From Flavisolibacter longurius (GTDB taxonomy: Bacteria > Bacteroidota > Bacteroidia > Chitinophagales > Chitinophagaceae): a DNA stretch of 64,000 nucleotides. The stretch covers positions 52,414 to 116,413 of the forward strand of contig JACJGO010000022.1 of assembly GCA_014163555.1 (NCBI GenBank), given 5' to 3'. Below, in pieces: positions 1 to 12,658 of this stretch; the stretch's first letter is position 1, and each line of letters opens with the position of its first letter. The notes below the pieces were generated by a model. The model was not told the origin of the DNA. It made no database searches and saw only the letters and a program-made list of their open reading frames with translations. The position numbers were made by a program, and so were the translations under genes.

Positions 1-243
1 TTCCGGATTCTTCAGGTCCGCGGCAAAACTTTCCTTGTTGCGGTTGATCGTATGAAAAAGTAGGCTGCTGTCATCAGCCCATAGATTTTTAATGGCCAAC
101 TGCCGGCAGGCGTCGCCCCCTTTGGGTCTTTCAATTTTAATGACCCTTGCGCCAAGGTCGGCCAGCCGTAGACCCGCCGAGGGACCTGACAGGTATTGAC
201 TGAACTCCAGGACCTTTACCCCTTTCAACGGTAAGTGATTCAT
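1..243 (-). CDS. CaiB/BaiF family (class III) CoA-transferase, N-terminal part
   Basis: Only the first 81 codons are in the window; the gene continues past the left edge. The translation starts [20 protein letters not shown], followed by [21 protein letters not shown] and the NRNKES motif. These are the hallmark N-terminal segments of the class III CoA-transferase fold (CaiB, formyl-CoA transferase). The catalytic Asp lies beyond the edge. Known members move CoA between organic acids in the cytoplasm; the substrate here cannot be told. The ATG overlaps the TGA of the upstream solute-binding-like gene by four bases (ATGA), so the two are probably translationally coupled. There is no signal peptide. 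Confidence 0.9.
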   Translation of the reverse strand, partial: MNHLPLKGVKVLEFSQYLSGPSAGLRLADLGARVIKIERPKGGDACRQLAIKNLWADDSSLLFHTINRNKESFAADLKNPE

Positions 244-1409
244 AGCGCCACCCTCCTCTTTGCTGTTTGTAGCGACTCCTGGTAAATGCGATTCAGCTCA
301 CTCAATACGTTTGCTGGTTTGCCACCATGCCATAAGTAACGACGAATGGGATTGCCAGCATGATCCTGGAAATGCAGGTAACCGTTGTACCGCGGACGGA
401 TATAACCATTTTGCATGGCTGGTAGCACGTTCGTAAAATAATTGTTGCAGAGACGATTGGCTTCCGCTTCTTTCCATGCGGTCAGGTGGCCAGGCTGTCC
501 ACCATGCTGCACGTAAAAGGTGCGCTGGCATTCGGGAGACACCACTTCCTTCGCAAATCGCAGGGCCCATTCTTTGTGCTTACTAAAAGCCGATACAGCA
601 AGCCCGGTGCCGCCGATCGTGGTCCGTAATCGTTTATCCTGAAAAGATACGACGTCAGTGTAGTGTAAAAGATTTTTGGCATAGCCCCTGCGGGCATAGT
701 TGGAATATCCATAGGCAAACGGGCAATACCAGAAGTGATCTTCTTTTGACATGATCTCCGCCACAGCAATTGGGTTGTAACTGAACATTCGTTTATCCAC
801 CAGTGAATACAACGCCTCCATCGTCTCCAACGCCTGCAAGCCGGTATTCGGATTAATCACTTCTTCCTCCGACTGAAACGGTTCTTTGCCATGGGCGATA
901 CAAAACGTGTAAAAGTTCATCAGCAGGTCAATCGGGATGGCCGGTACGGCCACTTTCCCTTTTCGTGCCAATGCCAATACATCCTCCCAGTTTTCAGGGA
1001 CAGGAACCGCGTGTTTCTGGAGCAAGTCAGCCCGGTAACTGGCTACTGGTGTTGCCGCATCAATGGCCAGTGCCCATTGGTGATTGTTGTAGCAATAACT
1101 CTGGTGCGAACCGCCAACCGAATGCTTCAACTGGTCCTCCATGTAATTGGCAGGCAGGTGTTTTTCCAACGGCAGCACACAGTCCGTTGCGGCAGCACAA
1201 CCCACCCAGGGATGATCAATGATCAGGAGATCATATTCTCTTGTCAGGTACTCGATAGGATAGTCCGCAAACTCCTGCAGGGTTCTTTTTTTCCACTGCA
1301 CGTCCACGCCTGGATGCAGCTCTGAAAATCGTTGTGCGTACGCCAGTAATGGTGTGATACCACGGCTGTGCCCCCATGTAATTCCTTTTAAAATGATTTT
1401 TTCCTTCAT
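240..1409 (-). CDS. Solute-binding-protein-like protein without a signal peptide
   Basis: The 389-residue protein resembles family 1 extracellular solute-binding proteins of sugar ABC transporters. It has an N-terminal [20 protein letters not shown] strand-helix, a [11 protein letters not shown] segment, [17 protein letters not shown] in the hinge region and [20 protein letters not shown] near the C-terminal lobe. It starts directly with [12 protein letters not shown] and has no signal peptide or lipobox, and no permease or ATPase gene is nearby. A cytoplasmic ligand-sensing or enzyme-partner role is therefore as likely as transport (inference). I start at the ATG at 1409; a GTG lies just upstream. 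The stop overlaps the start of the CoA-transferase gene by four bases. It is the first gene of the leftmost unit and lies 152 bases downstream of a predicted operator. Confidence 0.75.
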   Translation of the reverse strand: MKEKIILKGITWGHSRGITPLLAYAQRFSELHPGVDVQWKKRTLQEFADYPIEYLTREYDLLIIDHPWVGCAAATDCVLPLEKHLPANYMEDQLKHSVGGSHQSYCYNNHQWALAIDAATPVASYRADLLQKHAVPVPENWEDVLALARKGKVAVPAIPIDLLMNFYTFCIAHGKEPFQSEEEVINPNTGLQALETMEALYSLVDKRMFSYNPIAVAEIMSKEDHFWYCPFAYGYSNYARRGYAKNLLHYTDVVSFQDKRLRTTIGGTGLAVSAFSKHKEWALRFAKEVVSPECQRTFYVQHGGQPGHLTAWKEAEANRLCNNYFTNVLPAMQNGYIRPRYNGYLHFQDHAGNPIRRYLWHGGKPANVLSELNRIYQESLQTAKRRVAL

Positions 1410-1561
1410 CACAAAATAATGGGTTGCATTAAAGTGTATTGCTGCAGTGGAAGAATCTGCGTGTGCTGGCGACTTTCATATACAGGCAAAAATTCCGAAG
1501 CGACTTCCGTACTGACGCTTTTTAACTGTATTAAAAGTAGTTACACGGGTGCCGGGCTACA

Positions 1562-1596
1562 ATGGCATCTTTTCGCAAAAAGATGGATAATCTTAC
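1562..1596 (+). promoter_or_regulatory. Predicted tandem operator A (21-bp direct repeat)
   Basis: The left half-site ATGGCATCTTTTCG (1562-1575) and the right half-site ATGGATAATCTTAC (1583-1596) are exactly 21 bases apart. The whole element matches the one at 39363-39397 at 30 of 37 positions. It also contains a perfect CATCTTTT/AAAAGATG inverted repeat. It lies 152 bases upstream of the solute-binding-like gene. The rest of the gap (1410-1741) shows no convincing gene. Confidence 0.5.
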
Positions 1597-1741
1597 CAAC
1601 CCAGCAGCTGCTCCCTGAGATAACGACATCCCTCCTGCTTGGATTCTTCAAACAGGCGGTTTTACCAGATGCAGTATCAGGAACAAGATGTTGATCTGTA
1701 TGCAACTATTTTCAGCTGCACGATCCGGCTGGCGGAAGCTC

Positions 1742-5059
<3,318 letters not shown>

Positions 5060-5177
5060 TTAGTATGACGGGCTTTTGTCATTTTTTTCACTTGTTCTCA
5101 TAATTCCTTTTGCGATACGGATATCACTGAACGTTTTCCTTTGTTGTGATGACTTGTAGAACCTTTGCATTTTTAAA

Positions 5178-5199
5178 AGGTAAGCTTGCTTCTTTACCT
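5178..5199 (-). terminator. Weak hairpin after the GH78 gene
   Basis: Read on the minus strand, AGGTAA and TTACCT form a 6-bp stem around a 10-base loop, followed by TTTT. It begins three bases after the GH78 stop codon. It could be a weak terminator or an attenuator before the GH2 gene. The stem is short. Confidence 0.35.
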
Positions 5200-5202
5200 G
5201 TT

Positions 5203-7485
5203 TTACTTTGATAAAACTTCTTGCGCTTCGTAAGCCACCGTATATTTTTTGCCGGCTTCCACTTTTATGGCATACAACCCTTCTCCGAGCGTTTCTACTT
5301 TTGCTTCTTTGCATACTGGTTGTCGTTTACTGCGCAGGCGCAATGTCCCGGTACCCGCAGCGCCTTTGACGGTCACGGAAGTTCTGCTAACATGCAGTTC
5401 AATATCGCCGGCCGGCGTTGGCACCTTGCCCTCCATCCATTGCAATCCTCCCAACGACGGTTGAATCTCGTACGTGGCATAACCTGCTGTTGTTGGCTTT
5501 ACACCCATGTAGTATTTTCCCAGCAGGTAGATCGGGCTGGCACCCCAGGCGTGGCAAAGGCTTTTGCCAAATTCGCGGCCGTACATGGCAAAATGTTCAG
5601 CACCTTTTTTTTCGGGGTTGTATTCTTCCCAAAACGACGTAGCGCCCAGGTTCAGCATGCCGCCCCAGTACTCACGCATCTGCTGCAACACATACTCCTG
5701 CTCTCCCATGGCGCACAGAGCCTCTAGCTCGTAAAAACGCATATACGGTGTCGTGATTTTTTGTACGATGTCGTTCAGCAACACATGCTGCTTGACACCC
5801 TGCTTTTGTACGTCAGTAAAGTAGTTGAAAAAAATACCAAACATGTTGGCATACCGGGTAACATTGTCGGTTTGCGCCCCATCAACGCGACTGTGCACAA
5901 AAGCATTTTTCGCATCGTTCCAGTAAAGCGAAAATAATTTTCCTTTCATGTCTTTCGCCAGCGTAGCATACGCTTCCTTGCCCTGCTGATCGTCTGCAAT
6001 TTCCGCACAGAGGGCCATCGTCTCCAGGCTGCGGGCAAACAGCAACTGCTCGAAGCTAACTTCACCTTTTTTGCTCAGGCCCGCTGCCCAGTCGATAAAG
6101 ATCCAGTCGCCGGGTAGCCCCTGCAACAGACCTTCTTTGTTGCGACGGCCCAGTACATAGGCCATCAGGCTTTGCATCCGCGGATAATATTGCTTGATGA
6201 AGGTTGTATCGCCGGTGTAGAGATAGTAGTCATAGATGCCCAAGAACCAGTAAAACGTATAATCCATGATGGTGTTGATATGACCTGTCACTGGGTCTTT
6301 TCCCCTGAGTGCGGCCATGGTTCGTTCTACCGTTGGCGAATCAAAATAAAGGTAGTAGTTCATCAGGTAGCTCTGGTAAGCATCGCCACTCCATACCCAG
6401 CGGTCACGCTTGATACCGTCAATAAAAAACTCGCGGGTATTCAGGGCAAGAGTGTATTTGGAGACATCGTAGATACGGTTGATCAGGCTGTCCGAACAAC
6501 GAAAGCTGCCCCGTTCTTTAACATCGGCATATTCGTACAACATGGATACCGAATCAAAATGCACGGTGGGATCGCTCACGACATTTACATACCGGAAGGC
6601 TTTGGAAAGCGGCATGACCGAATCCCTTTTCCTACTTTGGGCCACCTGCAACCTGTCCAGCGCAATGGCGCCGTCTTTTGAAAGCGCTTCTTCTTTTGAT
6701 TCACCATAAAAGAGGGTAACGGCACCTTTTCCTTTGAGGCCGTGTAGCCTGATAAAGCCAAAAGTTTCCTTGCCAAAGTCAACAAGTTGTTCCCGGCCTT
6801 TTTTGACCACACTGACTGCGCTTTGCGGCTTTACCGGTAAGGAAAAGCGGGAAGGAAGCTGTGAAGGTGTAGTAAAGTTCCAATGCCCTGCCTTGAGCCA
6901 TTGCGTCGCAGAGATGTCCGATGTTTTTCCGGTTTCGTCGATCCATTCCTTGTCTTCAAACGTTACCAGCCAGGATGAATCGGAAACAATCGTTTTGCCC
7001 TTTACATAAATGGCCGGCACCACTGCCTGGCTGAAAACCTTAATGTTGATCTTATGCTTGCCTGCCGGAACGGTTATCCTCGTTGGTGTGCCTTCCAAAG
7101 GCTTTCCATCCAGCTTGACATTGTATTTTCCTTCCGCATAAATGGCTACTTCTTCGGGTTGCGATAGCGTAAACTCTTTGTGAAAATCCATCAGCGGATA
7201 ATGGCTGTCGATTTTCCAGAACACGGGAAAAAAAGCCCCGCGGTCGGTGCGCCGGTTTTGCATGTTGTTGCTCAGCCAGATTTCGTAATCGCCGGGATAC
7301 CAGATCCAGGTGGCTTGCTGGGCTGCAGATTGTAACCAAAAATTCAGCAGAGAAAAAAGGCTTATAAAGATTTTCTTGTGGATTGCCCCCCTTCCGAACT
7401 GCGCTAACGGAAATGCACATCCGCTAAAGAGTGAATGCTTTTTATTGGCAAGATGACCGGCTGTAGTAAAATGATTTTTCTTCAT
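5203..7485 (-). CDS. GH78-type alpha-L-rhamnosidase
   Basis: The 760-residue protein has beta-sandwich domains at residues 60-290 and an (alpha/alpha)6 barrel from about residue 330. The barrel carries the GH78 signature FFIDGIKRDRWVWSGDAYQS around Asp356. The family removes terminal alpha-L-rhamnose from rhamnogalacturonan and glycosides by inversion. The start codon is ATG at 7485, two bases after the stop of the symporter gene; a TTG at 7491 is less likely. The hydrophobic export segment (KKIFISLFSLLNFWLQSAAQ) is preceded by about 36 unusual residues, so the annotated N-terminus may be too long or the signal atypical. It differs in architecture from the two larger GH78 proteins at 17494 and 43358. 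Confidence 0.85.
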   Translation of the reverse strand: MKKNHFTTAGHLANKKHSLFSGCAFPLAQFGRGAIHKKIFISLFSLLNFWLQSAAQQATWIWYPGDYEIWLSNNMQNRRTDRGAFFPVFWKIDSHYPLMDFHKEFTLSQPEEVAIYAEGKYNVKLDGKPLEGTPTRITVPAGKHKINIKVFSQAVVPAIYVKGKTIVSDSSWLVTFEDKEWIDETGKTSDISATQWLKAGHWNFTTPSQLPSRFSLPVKPQSAVSVVKKGREQLVDFGKETFGFIRLHGLKGKGAVTLFYGESKEEALSKDGAIALDRLQVAQSRKRDSVMPLSKAFRYVNVVSDPTVHFDSVSMLYEYADVKERGSFRCSDSLINRIYDVSKYTLALNTREFFIDGIKRDRWVWSGDAYQSYLMNYYLYFDSPTVERTMAALRGKDPVTGHINTIMDYTFYWFLGIYDYYLYTGDTTFIKQYYPRMQSLMAYVLGRRNKEGLLQGLPGDWIFIDWAAGLSKKGEVSFEQLLFARSLETMALCAEIADDQQGKEAYATLAKDMKGKLFSLYWNDAKNAFVHSRVDGAQTDNVTRYANMFGIFFNYFTDVQKQGVKQHVLLNDIVQKITTPYMRFYELEALCAMGEQEYVLQQMREYWGGMLNLGATSFWEEYNPEKKGAEHFAMYGREFGKSLCHAWGASPIYLLGKYYMGVKPTTAGYATYEIQPSLGGLQWMEGKVPTPAGDIELHVSRTSVTVKGAAGTGTLRLRSKRQPVCKEAKVETLGEGLYAIKVEAGKKYTVAYEAQEVLSK

Positions 7486-7487
7486 AA

Positions 7488-9065
7488 TCAATGTCCGTTA
7501 AAAATGATGTAAAGGGTAAGAATAACAAGGCCGAGCACTGCAAACAAGATTTTTACTTTTTTGGACGTAACCGGAATGGCGGCTGTTTCGGCATTGTTCC
7601 GCTGAGGTGTGCTGTCAGTTAACGAAAGCAGTACAGCCGCCACCAGGAGGATGGCAAAAATGTAAAACGACAGGAGTAAAAAATGCGGCCATTGCGGGTA
7701 GGCATCGGCGGGAAAAACCCACAGGTACAAAATGCCCACGAACAGGCTGAAGGCAGAACCAAAACTCAGGATGCCATTGACGGCTTTGCGGGTGGTGCCT
7801 TTCCAGAATACGCTCAGGAGAAAAACAACAGAAAGGGAAGGCGCCAGAAAACCGAGTACCGCCTGGAAAATGTTGAACAGATTTTGCCCACGAATGTTGT
7901 CAATGGCAATGGCCATGAGCACAGCGAAGATGGCGCCAATCACAATGGACATTCGCCCGATTTTAATTTGTTGTTCTATTGTGGCAGCCGGGTTGATGTT
8001 TTTTACATACACATCGGTGGTAAAAACGGTGCTCAATGCATTCAGCGAGGAGCCGATGGTGGCGACCAAAACGGCGATCAAAACACAAATCACCAGCCCG
8101 TTCATACCCGGTGGAAAAAGATTGGTGACCATGGTCATGTAGGCCAGGTCCGAATTTTCGAGTTGCGGGAACAGCGCAAAACACAGGATGCCGGGCAGGA
8201 TAAACAGCGGGAGGGCCAGCACTTTCAGCCAGCCAATGAAATTAACCCCGAGCTGCCCCTGTTCTAAATTTTTAGCACCCAACACACTTTGTACCATGGC
8301 CTGATCGGTGCAAAAAAAAGCAACCGCCGCAACCGGGTAGCCCAGCAACATGGCCTGCCAGGGATAATTGGCATCATCGGATGGTTGTATAAGGTTCCAG
8401 TAATTGGCCGGAACTTTGTCGTAGAGGGCCGACAGACCGCCTACCCGCTCCAAACCCAGATAGGAAAGCAGTAAGGAGACGACGATCAGCAGGATCATTT
8501 GAAACACATTCACTTTGGCAATGGCCCGCAATCCGCCCGCAAAGGTGAACACACCGGCAAAGAGCACCAGCATGATCACCGATTGCCACATGGGAATGCC
8601 CAGGATCTGCCGCACCAGCACACCACCACTAAAAAGTCCCAGTGACAACCAACTTACCAGGATTTTTATAAGGGCATACCAGGCCAATATATTCCGTGTA
8701 CTGTCGCCATAACGTTTGCCCATGTACTCGGGCATGGTCGCTACTTTGCTGGCCAGGTAACGGGGTGCAAAAACAGTAGCCAGCAGCAACAGGAAAACAA
8801 AAGCATACCATTCAAAATTGCCGGCGACAATACCCGTTGCATAGCCGATGCTGGCAAAGGCAAGCAGGGAGGAAGGACCTACATTGGTACCCCACATGTT
8901 GAAGCCGATGTTGTACCAGTTCAGCGAATGGCTGGCCAGAAACAGCGTTTCGTTTCGCTTTTTTTGTTTGACGCTGGCAATGTAACCGATCACCAGCAAC
9001 ACAACCAGATAAACCCCTACGATGGCGAAATCCAGTTTGGTCAGCTTGTCGTAGATCGGGTTCAT
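7488..9065 (-). CDS. Sodium:solute symporter (SSS family), likely sugar uptake
   Basis: The 525-residue protein is almost entirely hydrophobic, with about 13 to 14 membrane segments, and carries the SSS signature GGLRAIAKVNVFQM. Its N-terminus (LDFAIVGVYLVVLLVIGYIA) and the ATMPEYMGKRYG loop are typical of SGLT-like transporters of Bacteroidota. It would import a monosaccharide or uronate with Na+ across the inner membrane. Its ATG overlaps the stop of the Gfo/Idh/MocA gene by four bases, and the GH78 gene follows after two bases. The tight packing with a rhamnosidase and a mutarotase-like fusion suggests L-rhamnose or a product of it as substrate (inference). Confidence 0.93.
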   Translation of the reverse strand: MNPIYDKLTKLDFAIVGVYLVVLLVIGYIASVKQKKRNETLFLASHSLNWYNIGFNMWGTNVGPSSLLAFASIGYATGIVAGNFEWYAFVFLLLLATVFAPRYLASKVATMPEYMGKRYGDSTRNILAWYALIKILVSWLSLGLFSGGVLVRQILGIPMWQSVIMLVLFAGVFTFAGGLRAIAKVNVFQMILLIVVSLLLSYLGLERVGGLSALYDKVPANYWNLIQPSDDANYPWQAMLLGYPVAAVAFFCTDQAMVQSVLGAKNLEQGQLGVNFIGWLKVLALPLFILPGILCFALFPQLENSDLAYMTMVTNLFPPGMNGLVICVLIAVLVATIGSSLNALSTVFTTDVYVKNINPAATIEQQIKIGRMSIVIGAIFAVLMAIAIDNIRGQNLFNIFQAVLGFLAPSLSVVFLLSVFWKGTTRKAVNGILSFGSAFSLFVGILYLWVFPADAYPQWPHFLLLSFYIFAILLVAAVLLSLTDSTPQRNNAETAAIPVTSKKVKILFAVLGLVILTLYIIFNGH

Positions 9066-10126
9066 AGGCCATACTCCTTTACGATGTCCTGCACCTTCAC
9101 CGGCTTCCCGCTTTCCAGCGAACGATCCATGGCCTGCAGCAAGGCAATGGTGCCAATGCCTTCCTTCATATCCGGGTAGGCGGTAAAATCCTGTTCAATG
9201 CTGTCGGCGAAATAGTCAAGGTAATTCTGGTACTCCCCTGCATGGTGACTTTGGCCTTCGAACCTGAAATAATGTTTTAATGCCGCATCGCCCCAGCGAA
9301 TGATTTTTTCTTCACCGCTTTTATCGGTAATGGCATAACGCAATTCGTGGTAATCGGCCTGGCTGGCACCTTCCGTACAGCGTAATACGCAGCTCATGCC
9401 GCTGTCACGGCTGGTTGGCTGTGTGGGTCCTGTGTACGCCCCGCTGACCCTGGCGATTCTTCCATCGGTGGCCTTGAAAATAAAATGCATGGTATCATGG
9501 TTTTTCAGCCCGGCTTTCAAGCCGTTGCTGCTGATCATGCCATAACCCATTACTTCTTCAATATTGGGGAGATACCAGCGAATAAAATCAGTAGGATGAC
9601 TCAAACCGCCGTATAACCATTTGAACGATTGCAGCAAGGACCAGCCTTTTTCCAGAAACCACCGGTGGTCGGCGTGGTAGTAGGCTTCAATGGTGATCAA
9701 TTCTCCCAGCAGGCCTGCATCAAAGTCTTTGCGTTGCCGCATGGCCGGTTCAAAAAAGCGGGAACTTTGCCCGACAAAAACTTTTTTGCCACGCTGTTCC
9801 TTCAATTGCAGCAGCTCGTTTGCTTTTGAAAGATCATCCAGAAACGGTTTGGTGCAAACAACATGTTTGTCGTGCAAAAGAGCCTCACGGATATGTTCTG
9901 CATGCAGGTGGTCGGGAGTGTAAATGGCGATGACATCAATTTCCGGGTCATCCAGCATTTGCTGGTATGTGGTGGTGTACTGCTGAAAGTCAAACTCCTT
10001 TGCCCGCTGCCGGCACAAGGCTTCGTTCCTGTCGCAGATCATTCGCAATTCGTAACGTCTGCTCGCCAGGGCTGCAGCCATCGTGCTTCGCCCTTCGCCC
10101 AATCCTAAAATTCCTAATCGTAACAT
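9062..10126 (-). CDS. Gfo/Idh/MocA family oxidoreductase
   Basis: The 354-residue cytoplasmic enzyme starts MLRLGILGLGEGRS, a Rossmann nucleotide-binding motif. The C-terminal half is the alpha/beta domain that binds the sugar. The usual EKP catalytic motif reads CTKP here (VVCTKPFLDDL): the Lys is kept and the Glu replaced. HADHRW and GGLSHPTDFIRWYLPN provide the conserved His/Asp region of the substrate pocket. I start at the ATG at 10126, where the Rossmann strand begins; a longer reading frame exists upstream but would overlap the previous gene. Members oxidise or isomerise sugars with NAD(P). The stop overlaps the symporter start, so coupled expression is likely. The exact sugar is unknown. 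Confidence 0.88.
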   Translation of the reverse strand: MLRLGILGLGEGRSTMAAALASRRYELRMICDRNEALCRQRAKEFDFQQYTTTYQQMLDDPEIDVIAIYTPDHLHAEHIREALLHDKHVVCTKPFLDDLSKANELLQLKEQRGKKVFVGQSSRFFEPAMRQRKDFDAGLLGELITIEAYYHADHRWFLEKGWSLLQSFKWLYGGLSHPTDFIRWYLPNIEEVMGYGMISSNGLKAGLKNHDTMHFIFKATDGRIARVSGAYTGPTQPTSRDSGMSCVLRCTEGASQADYHELRYAITDKSGEEKIIRWGDAALKHYFRFEGQSHHAGEYQNYLDYFADSIEQDFTAYPDMKEGIGTIALLQAMDRSLESGKPVKVQDIVKEYGL

Positions 10127-10142
10127 TGGTTTATCTGAGTCT

Positions 10143-12644
10143 TTAATTCGCTGCCAGCTTTTGCAGAAAAATCCATGTCTCACCCGGCTTGGTTCCTTCA
10201 AGGCCCTCCTGGTATTTTTTCATGATGCGGTTCCACTCTTCCACTCTCGGGTTGTTCTCGGTTGTTTTCGGATTAAGATTATCCAAACTTTCTCCTTTGG
10301 GAATACTGATCACCAACATGAGTTGCCGGCCATTCCGGTACAACAGTAATTGCTGAAAGTCGGCCTTGCAAAATCCCTTGGAAACTTCCGGCCATTGCTG
10401 AAATTGGGAGGCATGATAGCGCATGTATTCCTGCTGAAGCCTTGGATCAGCAACCAGGTTGGCGGTTAACAGAATGTGCTGCCGTTCGGTTGTCGTGGCT
10501 GTGTTTTCGCAACGCTGCCGGTTAAACTCATAAAAGGCATCGTAGTAAACTTTTACCTGCGCATCGGGGAATTGATCCTGTAATTTTCCACGCAACACGG
10601 ACACATCCTGAACTTTATCAAATATCACGTACCGGTTTTGCCAGTGGTAAATGGCTGCTGTATCAACCTTGTATTGCAGCAAAATAGTTTTCAATCTGGC
10701 GAGATCCAACGCGTTTTTTTGTGTGACCAGTTCGACGATTACAGGCTGTTCGTGCACAATACCCCAGGTTGGATACAGGACCTCACGGTACTTCAGCAGG
10801 TGCCGGAACGCGGGTTGCAATCCCGCCGCCGCTTTTATGTTTTCACTAACGGCGGGACCGTTGTTGGTCCATACGTTGCCGGGCCCATTGGCATTTTGCA
10901 GGAATTTTTGCGAAGGTGTCCAGTTGTCCTTTACCGTTATATGCGATGAACCTTCATCGGTATAGAGATAAAACCAGTGACTTGGCAGGTGCGCATACGG
11001 TGCTTTGTAAGCACTGTCAATAGCATTCCCGCTGATCTCCGTTCCCGGTTGTGCACTGAGGGTGTAGATGCCGGCAACGTCGTACAACTGCCGGGCAAAG
11101 CGATGAATTTTGTTGCCCATCACTTTGTTTGCTTTCATTACGTTCGGTGTCGGGCTCCAACCCCACCCCAGGGAAATTCCCATGTAAGGAAGTTCGGAAA
11201 TATCGTTGTGAGCAATGGTGCTGTTGCGGAGGTAACCGCCACCGATGCCCACGCATCCCCAGTCTTCGTTGCCCACATCATTCACCAGGTTATTGGTGAT
11301 GTTAATGTTGCTGCTCACCTCCCGCTCGTCTTTGGGATTGTAGGGCAGGTGCACTTCAGAAGCTTCGTCGGAAAAGTGACCGGCAAGAATCGCCGTCCCG
11401 CCTACATCTTTAAACAGGTTGCCCTTGATGCCGGCATCCTGAACGCCTTTGCCAAGATCAAGCCCCGTTGCTGCCAGGTGTTCAAACCGGCAACCGTCAA
11501 TGTTTATATTGTTAGCAAATGCAATGTTTACCGCAGCCGCCGGACGGCCCACCCAGGCCTGGTTTTCCAGCGTTTGTTTGTCGGCGGTGCCGGGTTGTTT
11601 TAGTTTGTATGCATCCAGCATGTACATGCCAATCTGGTGTGGCACATGGCCCTGTTGGGAAGGGCGCATCCAGGTGGCATGCTGGAAAGCAATGTTTTTG
11701 AAATGCACATTCGCTACCGGGTGGTCCAACGTTCCTTCTACTCGAACCAACGTCTCCAAAGCCGGTGCTATCACTGTTGCCGTTCTAAGGTCTTCGTTGC
11801 TCCGTGGCCAATAGTAAATCTTTTGCGCGGCTTTGTCCAGGTACCACTCTCCGGGGCTATCCAAAAACTGGATGGCGTTGGTAAGATAAAAGGCGGAATT
11901 GCCGGTTTCTTTTGAATGCCAGGGCGCCGGCCAGGGATGTTCCGATTGTACCTTGCTTTCCGGCTGGTGAAAGCTAAGCAGAACGCTATCGCCTTTTACC
12001 TTGATAGACTTCACCCGAAGGTTTGCGATGGCCCACCATTGGTGAATGACCATCTCCAAGCCGGGTGTATCTGCAATGCTTGTAGAGGGTTTGGGTATCC
12101 AGCACTGTTCCGTTTTATGATCCCAGGCAAGAATCCGGTACATGCTGTCAGCATTCCTGTCCCTGGCACGAATAGCTTTTTTATTGTTCACCCAAAGCTG
12201 GCGGAAGTCAAGAATCGCATCACCTTTCACCGGTGCATCGGCTATCCATACCTTTCCTTTTGCGTTGGCAGGAAGATGGCGAATGACGCCGCCTGCTTTT
12301 TTCCATCCCGTGATTTTTTGCCCGCCACTAAAGATGACAGTTTCATTGATGACTGCTTCAATGGTTGTTGGACCTGCAGCCGTTCCTGCATCTTCTGAAC
12401 GGATAAACAAGGGCTCTTCAAACCGGTAAACACCGCCGCTTACGTAAATGCGAATGCCTTTTTCGGCACCGGGATTTTTTAGACGACGCCATTCCCTTGC
12501 CTTCCGAAGGGCGGTGTGCACCGTTGCCAGCGGTGCTTCCTTCGTGCCTTCTGCCCTGTCGGAGCCATGGGTGGCCACATAGATCTGCGCCTGCGCTTCC
12601 GGCAGCAAAATAAAGGAGAGGCAGATGAGCAGAAGGCAACGCAT
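10143..12644 (-). CDS. Secreted right-handed beta-helix protein fused to an L-rhamnose mutarotase-like domain
   Basis: The 833-residue protein has a signal peptide (MRCLLLICLSFILLPEAQAQ). A right-handed parallel beta-helix spans roughly residues 25-640, with an IYVATHGSDRAEGTKEAPLA start, many NIxF/IxxN rungs and a GISLGWGW turn. The last 100 residues (LTANLVADPRLQQEYMRYH, WPEVSKGFCKADFQQLLLYRNG, EEWNRIMKKYQEG) resemble the RhaM/RhaU mutarotase fold. A preceding stretch (YKVDTAAIYHWQNRYVIFDKVQD) looks like a second, degenerate copy. Beta-helix proteins of this type are often lyases or glycosidases of pectin. The mutarotase part would interconvert anomers of rhamnose released outside the cytoplasm (inference). 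It sits 14 bases after the three-domain esterase gene. Confidence 0.8.
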   Translation of the reverse strand: MRCLLLICLSFILLPEAQAQIYVATHGSDRAEGTKEAPLATVHTALRKAREWRRLKNPGAEKGIRIYVSGGVYRFEEPLFIRSEDAGTAAGPTTIEAVINETVIFSGGQKITGWKKAGGVIRHLPANAKGKVWIADAPVKGDAILDFRQLWVNNKKAIRARDRNADSMYRILAWDHKTEQCWIPKPSTSIADTPGLEMVIHQWWAIANLRVKSIKVKGDSVLLSFHQPESKVQSEHPWPAPWHSKETGNSAFYLTNAIQFLDSPGEWYLDKAAQKIYYWPRSNEDLRTATVIAPALETLVRVEGTLDHPVANVHFKNIAFQHATWMRPSQQGHVPHQIGMYMLDAYKLKQPGTADKQTLENQAWVGRPAAAVNIAFANNINIDGCRFEHLAATGLDLGKGVQDAGIKGNLFKDVGGTAILAGHFSDEASEVHLPYNPKDEREVSSNINITNNLVNDVGNEDWGCVGIGGGYLRNSTIAHNDISELPYMGISLGWGWSPTPNVMKANKVMGNKIHRFARQLYDVAGIYTLSAQPGTEISGNAIDSAYKAPYAHLPSHWFYLYTDEGSSHITVKDNWTPSQKFLQNANGPGNVWTNNGPAVSENIKAAAGLQPAFRHLLKYREVLYPTWGIVHEQPVIVELVTQKNALDLARLKTILLQYKVDTAAIYHWQNRYVIFDKVQDVSVLRGKLQDQFPDAQVKVYYDAFYEFNRQRCENTATTTERQHILLTANLVADPRLQQEYMRYHASQFQQWPEVSKGFCKADFQQLLLYRNGRQLMLVISIPKGESLDNLNPKTTENNPRVEEWNRIMKKYQEGLEGTKPGETWIFLQKLAAN

Positions 12645-12658
12645 ATTGAATGATGGCT

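Noticed and set aside
10276..10289. Sequence similar to the right operator half-site inside the mutarotase-like domain
   Set aside because: It encodes LDNLN in a coding region and has no partner half-site 21 bases away.
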